From the NCBI GenBank assembly GCA_902783235.1, contig CACZQG010000301.1:1-10750 (forward strand): a stretch of 10,750 nucleotides of DNA. Direction: 5' to 3'. Positions 8,145 to 10,750 of this stretch are shown piece by piece. The notes beneath the pieces were generated by a model, which was not told the DNA's origin, searched no databases, and worked only from the letters and a program-made list of their open reading frames with translations. The translations under genes and the position numbers were made by a program. Source of the DNA: an uncultured Ruminococcus sp. Its GTDB lineage: Bacteria > Bacillota > Clostridia > Oscillospirales > Ruminococcaceae. Every line of letters starts with the position of its first letter. Position 1 is the first letter of the stretch.

Positions 8145-8166
8145 CTCCTTAAATATGAATATAGCA
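8145..8166 (-). promoter_or_regulatory. Candidate extended -10 promoter and RBS of hprK
   Basis: On the minus strand TATATT (8163-8158) is preceded by TGC, giving an extended -10 element. The best -35 is a poor TGAACA-like match 19 bases upstream. Transcription would begin near 8151, leaving a very short leader that just includes AAGGAG (8150-8145). The short leader makes the call uncertain; a promoter further upstream, near the repeat element, is possible. Confidence 0.3.
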
Positions 8167-8194
8167 AATCACAGATCATTGATGTTCACTATAG

Positions 8195-8244
8195 CCTTAC
8201 CGCAGGTGTCTCACCTATCTTGTAAGGAGCGAAGCTCTCTGCGG
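8195..8244. other. Palindrome-rich stretch upstream of hprK
   Basis: Four inverted pairs crowd into 50 bp: CCTTAC (8195-8200) with GTAAGG (8222-8227); AGGTG (8204-8208) with CACCT (8212-8216) around TCT; GAGC with GCTC (8227-8237) around GAA; and CCGCAG (8200-8205) with CTGCGG (8239-8244). The first and last pairs overlap, so they are mutually exclusive. If transcribed, either strand could adopt two alternative folds; otherwise the 13-bp AGGTG palindrome could be an operator. It abuts the left end of repeat copy 2. No known RNA family is recognised. Confidence 0.35.
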
Positions 8245-8249
8245 GGGCT

Positions 8250-8493
8250 TTAAGGCGACACCGCACAAAAAACGCCTGACAGCTTTGCAGGTCATCTGCC
8301 GGCATTTCACCAAATTCTCCGTCATAGCACATAAAGTCTCCTTGCCATATGCCAGTGTTTCACCCAATCTACGATTTGAATTGAAACGCAAATGTCCTTG
8401 AGGTACGCCGGTATGCCTGCGTCAGCTTTATGCACTCTGATGAAAAATCTGACTGCGCATCTGACGCACAATCTTTGTGCGGTATTGCTTTAA
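8250..8493. repeat. MITE-like element, copy 2 (complete, 244 bp)
   Basis: Complete copy of the repeat. The left end TTAAGGCGACACCGCACAAA and the reverse complement of the right end agree at 17 of 20 positions, so these are imperfect terminal inverted repeats beginning in TTAA. TTAA may be part of the element or a duplicated target; the sequence alone cannot decide. The right subterminal region has four 12-bp units starting at 8434, 8446, 8458 and 8470. The centre has an imperfect hairpin (8355-8389) matching a better one in copy 3. An 18-bp segment at 8298-8315 recurs with four differences at 8351-8368. There is no coding capacity, so movement would need a transposase elsewhere. It lies between the divergent hprK and pfkA genes. 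Confidence 0.85.
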
Positions 8494-8626
8494 AAATAAT
8501 GTCATACTTATTATACTATATTTCTTCGGATTTTTCAAGAGTTTTGTAAAAAGTCGAAAAAGGATTTGTTACATAAAAGTGGTGACCAAAGATGGGTATT
8601 TTATATGATGTGACAGGAGATATATA

Positions 8627-8665
8627 ATGAACAGGAAGCAATGTATGAATACAGTCTGCCTTTAA
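8627..8665 (+). CDS. Possible 12-codon leader ORF upstream of pfkA
   Basis: ATG at 8627 follows AGGAG by about 7 bases, a well-placed ribosome binding site, and the frame ends in TAA after 12 codons (MNRKQCMNTVCL). It lies upstream of the predicted pfkA promoter, so it would be translated only from an earlier start, and no strong promoter is seen for it. The peptide has no recognisable feature or biased residue run that would suggest attenuation. It may be chance. Confidence 0.2.
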   Translation: MNRKQCMNTVCL

Positions 8666-8697
8666 TAAGAAAATATTAAAAAAAACCGTGAAAGGAC

Positions 8698-8726
8698 TTG
8701 CAAAATCCTTTTGAATGTAGTAAAAT
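8698..8726 (+). promoter_or_regulatory. Predicted sigma-A promoter of pfkA
   Basis: TTGCAA (8698-8703) and TAAAAT (8721-8726) are separated by exactly 17 bp and fit a vegetative promoter, with 4 of 6 and 5 of 6 consensus bases. Transcription should start near 8733. An inverted repeat, AAAGGA (8691-8696) and TCCTTT (8706-8711), straddles the -35 hexamer, so a repressor could bind there. TGAAAGGACTTGCA at 8689-8702 resembles a CcpA cre box but lacks its central CG. Confidence 0.6.
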
Positions 8727-8790
8727 AATAATGTATCAAAATAATAATGAAATAAAAACAAATGCCGTAAGGCAGATAGGAGTTATAACA

Positions 8791-9753
8791 ATGATAAAGA
8801 AGATCGGTGTTTTAACAAGCGGCGGCGACGCTCCCGGAATGAATGCGGCTGTAAGAGCGGTAACAAGAGCAGCTATCAGGAAGGGTATGCAGGTATACGG
8901 CATACGCAGAGGCTATAACGGTCTTATCAACGGTGACGTTTTTGAAATGAACGAGAGAAGCGTTTCCGATATCATCCAGCGTGGCGGCACCATGCTTTAT
9001 ACCGCAAGATGCCCTGAATTCAGAACAGAAGAGGGTATTGACAAGGCTAAGGAAATGTGCCAGAAGCTGGGTCTTGAGGGTATAGTTGTTATCGGCGGTG
9101 ACGGCTCCTTCAGAGGCGCTGCGGATCTCTCTGCAAGAGGAATACTCTGTGTAGGACTTCCCGGTACGATCGACAATGATATTTCCTGTACAGAATATAC
9201 CATAGGCTACGACACAGCTATGAATACAGCTGTTGAAATGGTTGACAAGCTCCGTGATACAACACAGTCTCACGACAGATGCAGCGTTGTTGAGGTAATG
9301 GGCAGAGGTGCAGGCTACATAGCTCTTAATGCAGGTATCGCCTGCGGTGCTACATACGTTATCACCTCCGAGATACCCTATGATCTTAACAAGGTGGCTA
9401 AGAAAATGCTGGAGTCCAAGAAGACAGGCAAGCAGCATTTCATTATCGTTGTATCAGAAGGTGTGGGACATTCTGAGGAGATCGCAAGAACTCTCCAGGA
9501 TAAGACAGGCATTGAAGCAAGAACCACTATATTGGGTCATGTTCAGAGAGGCGGCTCTCCCACAGTACGTGACAGAGTAGTAGCAAGTGAAATGGCTTAC
9601 CATGCAGTTGAGCTTCTTTCACAGGGCATCGGCAACAGGGTAGTAGGTATGCAGAAGAGCGAGATAGTTGATTTTGACATTCAGGAAGCACTTTCCATGA
9701 AGAAGGAGTTCCCTGAGGATCTCTATAAGATCGCAGGAGATATTGCATTCTGA
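8791..9753 (+). CDS. pfkA: ATP-dependent 6-phosphofructokinase (PfkA)
   Basis: Glycolytic enzyme that phosphorylates fructose 6-phosphate to fructose 1,6-bisphosphate. The 320-aa length is standard for bacterial PfkA. Motifs: GGDAPGMN at 11-18, GGDGS at 102-106, PGTIDND at 124-130 with catalytic D128, R163, MGRGAG at 170-175, E223, R244 and H250-R253. G105 in GGDGS and G125 in PGTIDND are the residues of ATP-dependent enzymes; pyrophosphate-dependent relatives carry Asp and Lys there. The start at 8791 is chosen because ATAGGAG lies 8 bases upstream and the family N-terminus KKIGVLTSGGD follows; the in-frame ATG at 8731 lacks a ribosome binding site and falls at the predicted transcription start. 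In many Clostridia pfkA follows dnaE; here it is divergent from hprK, and pyk is not adjacent. No clear terminator follows. Confidence 0.97.
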   Translation: MIKKIGVLTSGGDAPGMNAAVRAVTRAAIRKGMQVYGIRRGYNGLINGDVFEMNERSVSDIIQRGGTMLYTARCPEFRTEEGIDKAKEMCQKLGLEGIVVIGGDGSFRGAADLSARGILCVGLPGTIDNDISCTEYTIGYDTAMNTAVEMVDKLRDTTQSHDRCSVVEVMGRGAGYIALNAGIACGATYVITSEIPYDLNKVAKKMLESKKTGKQHFIIVVSEGVGHSEEIARTLQDKTGIEARTTILGHVQRGGSPTVRDRVVASEMAYHAVELLSQGIGNRVVGMQKSEIVDFDIQEALSMKKEFPEDLYKIAGDIAF

Positions 9754-9796
9754 TCATGCGGCTTGTCCCGTGACATTTATTTATTGAATATTATTC

Positions 9797-9910
9797 GCAT
9801 CAGAGTAGGAGACTGTGCGTGAAGTGTCCGCAGGACGGGGAGTTGTCTGTGGAACGAAAGGTGCTGATGGTACGGCACTTGCGGTACAGTCTTCGCATCC
9901 CGCTGTATGC
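9797..9910 (+). ncRNA. Tetrahydrofolate (THF) riboswitch, folT motif
   Basis: The aptamer fits the folT/THF riboswitch in sequence and fold. P1 pairs GCATCAG (9797-9803) with CTG and ATGC (9903-9910), with one bulged U. P2 pairs GACTGT (9811-9816) with ACAGTC (9886-9891). P3 pairs TCCGCAG (9827-9833) with CTGTGGA (9847-9853). P4 pairs AGGTGC with GCACTT (9859-9880). Conserved single-stranded pieces are present: AGTAG, GCGTGAAGTG, ACGAA, GCGGT and GCATCCCGCT. The P3 loop CGGG (9836-9839) can pair with CCCG (9899-9902), the known pseudoknot. It lies just upstream of folT and should reduce transporter synthesis when reduced folate is abundant. Bases 9754-9796, after pfkA, show no terminator and only a weak promoter-like match. 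Confidence 0.92.
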
Positions 9911-9912
9911 AT

Positions 9913-9960
9913 AAAGGAAAACCTTTTCAAGCTCCTTTGTGCGCAGCAATTTAAAGGAGG
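9913..9960 (+). promoter_or_regulatory. Riboswitch expression platform and folT RBS
   Basis: CTCCTTT (9932-9938) can pair with AAAGGAG (9953-9959), hiding the folT Shine-Dalgarno sequence. TCCTTT (9933-9938) can instead pair with AAAGGA (9913-9918) just after the aptamer, freeing it. In addition GCTGT (9902-9906), part of P1 and the pseudoknot region, can pair with GCAGC (9943-9947), which would favour the open state without ligand. The pairings are seen; the switching order is inferred. No T tract follows, so control should be translational. Confidence 0.65.
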
Positions 9961-9965
9961 ACATT

Positions 9966-10592
9966 ATGAAAAGGTTTTTTAATATATTCAAGGATTCCGC
10001 AATGGAGCTTACCGGAAAAGGCAAGATAACCTGTATAGTTATGACGGCACTTTTCATTGCATTGTCAATGTCTATCGAGGCATTTACCATTGAGATACCC
10101 TTTGCCAAGATAAACTTTGCATACATAGCTATTGCAGCCATTGGTATGCTGTACGGACCGACTATAGGATTTTTTGCAGGCGGTATATGTGATATACTGG
10201 GTTATATGGTGCATCCCGACGGTGCATTTTTGCCGGCATATACTCTGATCGCCATGGTGCAGGGACTTATATATGGAATTGTTGTTTACCGCAGATGGGG
10301 AAATATCAATATTACCGTAAAGAACGGTAAAGGTAAAAGACTTACTGAATTTGCAGTAAGAATAGTAGCAGCAAGACTGCTTGATGTTGTGATAGTAAAT
10401 CTTTTCCTGAATACTGCCGCAAACCTTCACTACGGCTTTATTCCGTCCCAGGCATACAGTGCAGCTATAATTGCCAGACTTGCAAAGAATGCACTTCAGC
10501 TTTGTGCAGATATACCCATACTTCTGGTGATCCTTCCGGTAATAATGGGAGCATATATGAAAGTATTCGGCAAGAGACAGGCGGCAGCATAA
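9966..10592 (+). CDS. folT: Folate ECF transporter S component (FolT)
   Basis: Integral membrane substrate-binding subunit of an energy-coupling-factor transporter, 208 aa, probably six membrane helices: hydrophobic stretches at about 21-40, 48-64, 65-80, 88-108, 127-150 and 175-200. The N-terminal helix contains A28-x-x-x-A32, the small-residue motif by which S components contact EcfT. FFAGGICDILGYM followed by FLPAYTLIAMVQGLIYG fits the FolT family. Folate specificity is supported independently by the THF riboswitch upstream. The ATP-binding and EcfT subunits are not in the window, as expected for the shared-module type. ATG 9966 follows AAAGGAGG by 5 bases; an upstream in-frame GTG at 9939 lies within the riboswitch platform and is rejected. 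After the gene, 10593-10661 has no convincing terminator. Confidence 0.92.
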   Translation: MKRFFNIFKDSAMELTGKGKITCIVMTALFIALSMSIEAFTIEIPFAKINFAYIAIAAIGMLYGPTIGFFAGGICDILGYMVHPDGAFLPAYTLIAMVQGLIYGIVVYRRWGNINITVKNGKGKRLTEFAVRIVAARLLDVVIVNLFLNTAANLHYGFIPSQAYSAAIIARLAKNALQLCADIPILLVILPVIMGAYMKVFGKRQAAA

Positions 10593-10661
10593 AAAATCCC
10601 GGTGGAGCAGATAACCATCAGATGCAGATGCAAAGCTCCATGCCACGGCTATAAACGGTAC

Positions 10662-10750
10662 TTAAGGCAACACCGCACAAAGACCGCTTGGAAGCTTTGC
10701 ACGTCATCCGCCAGTGTTTCACCAAATCTAAGATTTGGATAGAAACACAA
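10662..10750. repeat. MITE-like element, copy 3 (left end only)
   Basis: Left part of the same repeat, cut by the window end. It begins TTAAGGCAACACCGCACAAA, an 18 of 20 match to the left end of copy 2 and 19 of 20 to the inverted right end of copy 1. The next stretch, AGCTTTGCACGTCATCCGCC, follows copy 2 closely, which puts all three copies in the same orientation. A strong hairpin follows: GTGTTTC (10714-10720) and CCAAATC (10722-10728) pair with GATTTGG (10732-10738) and GAAACAC (10742-10748). Compared with copy 2 it lacks about 53 bp before the hairpin. It lies 69 bp after folT. Confidence 0.8.

Larger units (their letters stand above)
8494..8790 (+). other. A/T-rich upstream region of pfkA
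   Basis: This 297-bp stretch has no convincing protein gene on either strand. It holds the pfkA promoter (8698-8726), a possible 12-codon reading frame (8627-8665), and a 58-base stretch between the predicted transcription start and the pfkA ATG. TATACT at 8512-8517 resembles a -10 element but has no -35 at a usable distance. No riboswitch or terminator is recognised. Confidence 0.6.

Noticed and set aside
7529-8152. 207-codon plus-strand open frame opposite hprK
   Set aside because: It is antisense to HprK with an intact Walker A and family signature, and there is no ribosome binding site.
8485-8517. Promoter reading out of the right end of repeat copy 2 toward pfkA
   Set aside because: TTGCTT and TATACT are 21 bp apart, too far for a normal sigma-A promoter.
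8689-8702. CcpA cre box before pfkA
   Set aside because: Most outer positions fit, but the central CG that defines cre sites is GA here, so it is mentioned only as a resemblance.
8516-8761. 81-codon minus-strand open frame in the pfkA upstream region
   Set aside because: The translation is rich in F, Y, H and I as expected from A/T-rich non-coding DNA, there is no ribosome binding site, and it overlaps the pfkA promoter antisense.
8812-9438. 208-codon minus-strand open frame opposite pfkA
   Set aside because: It is antisense to a highly conserved PfkA with all catalytic motifs; the Cys-rich translation reflects the codon bias of pfkA.
10065-10646. 193-codon minus-strand open frame opposite folT
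   Set aside because: FolT has a strong ribosome binding site, a riboswitch and a family-like membrane topology; the opposite frame shows no recognisable domain.
10604-10648. Terminator after folT formed by TGGAGC and GCTCCA
   Set aside because: The loop would be over 20 bases and no T tract follows the stem.

Overview
The window is an ordinary-looking chromosomal segment from a low-to-moderate-GC Firmicute. It most resembles a Clostridia/Ruminococcaceae (Ruminococcus-like) genome. The reasons are the HPr kinase-MurB-RapZ-WhiA-DnaE gene set, AGGAGG-type ribosome binding sites, a TTG start, a folT gene under a THF riboswitch, and a dispersed short repeat whose ends I associate with ruminococcal genomes. 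The genus assignment is inference from gene content; no marker RNA gene is present.

Layout. Bases 1-86 hold the right end of a short inverted-repeat element. Bases 222-8137 form one tightly packed minus-strand operon, read from right to left: hprK (HPr kinase/phosphorylase), a stand-alone PHP-domain phosphatase of the YcdX type, murB, rapZ, whiA and dnaE. Junctions are overlaps of 14 and 8 bp or gaps of 12 to 45 bp, so translational coupling is likely. Bases 8138-8790 form the intergenic region between hprK and the divergent pfkA. It carries a complete 244-bp copy of the repeat (8250-8493), a palindrome-rich stretch next to it, and the pfkA promoter region. Plus-strand pfkA (8791-9753) follows, then a tetrahydrofolate riboswitch (9797-9910) with a Shine-Dalgarno-sequestering platform, then folT (9966-10592), an S component of an ECF folate transporter. 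A third copy of the repeat starts at 10662 and runs off the window.

How the genes fit together. HprK and PfkA belong to carbon-flux control. RapZ and MurB connect to amino-sugar and cell-wall precursor supply. WhiA and DnaE connect to cell division, chromosome behaviour and replication. In many Clostridia this neighbourhood also contains yvcK (between rapZ and whiA), an HPr-like gene, and pfkA downstream of dnaE on the same strand. Here yvcK and the HPr gene are absent and pfkA lies divergently at the hprK end.

The least-described item is the repeat family. It has 20-bp imperfect terminal inverted repeats starting with TTAA, a four-unit 12-bp tandem array at its right end, an internal hairpin, and no coding capacity. 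Three copies in the same orientation lie at the edges of the transcription units. I found no tRNA, rRNA, CRISPR array, transposase gene or phage gene.
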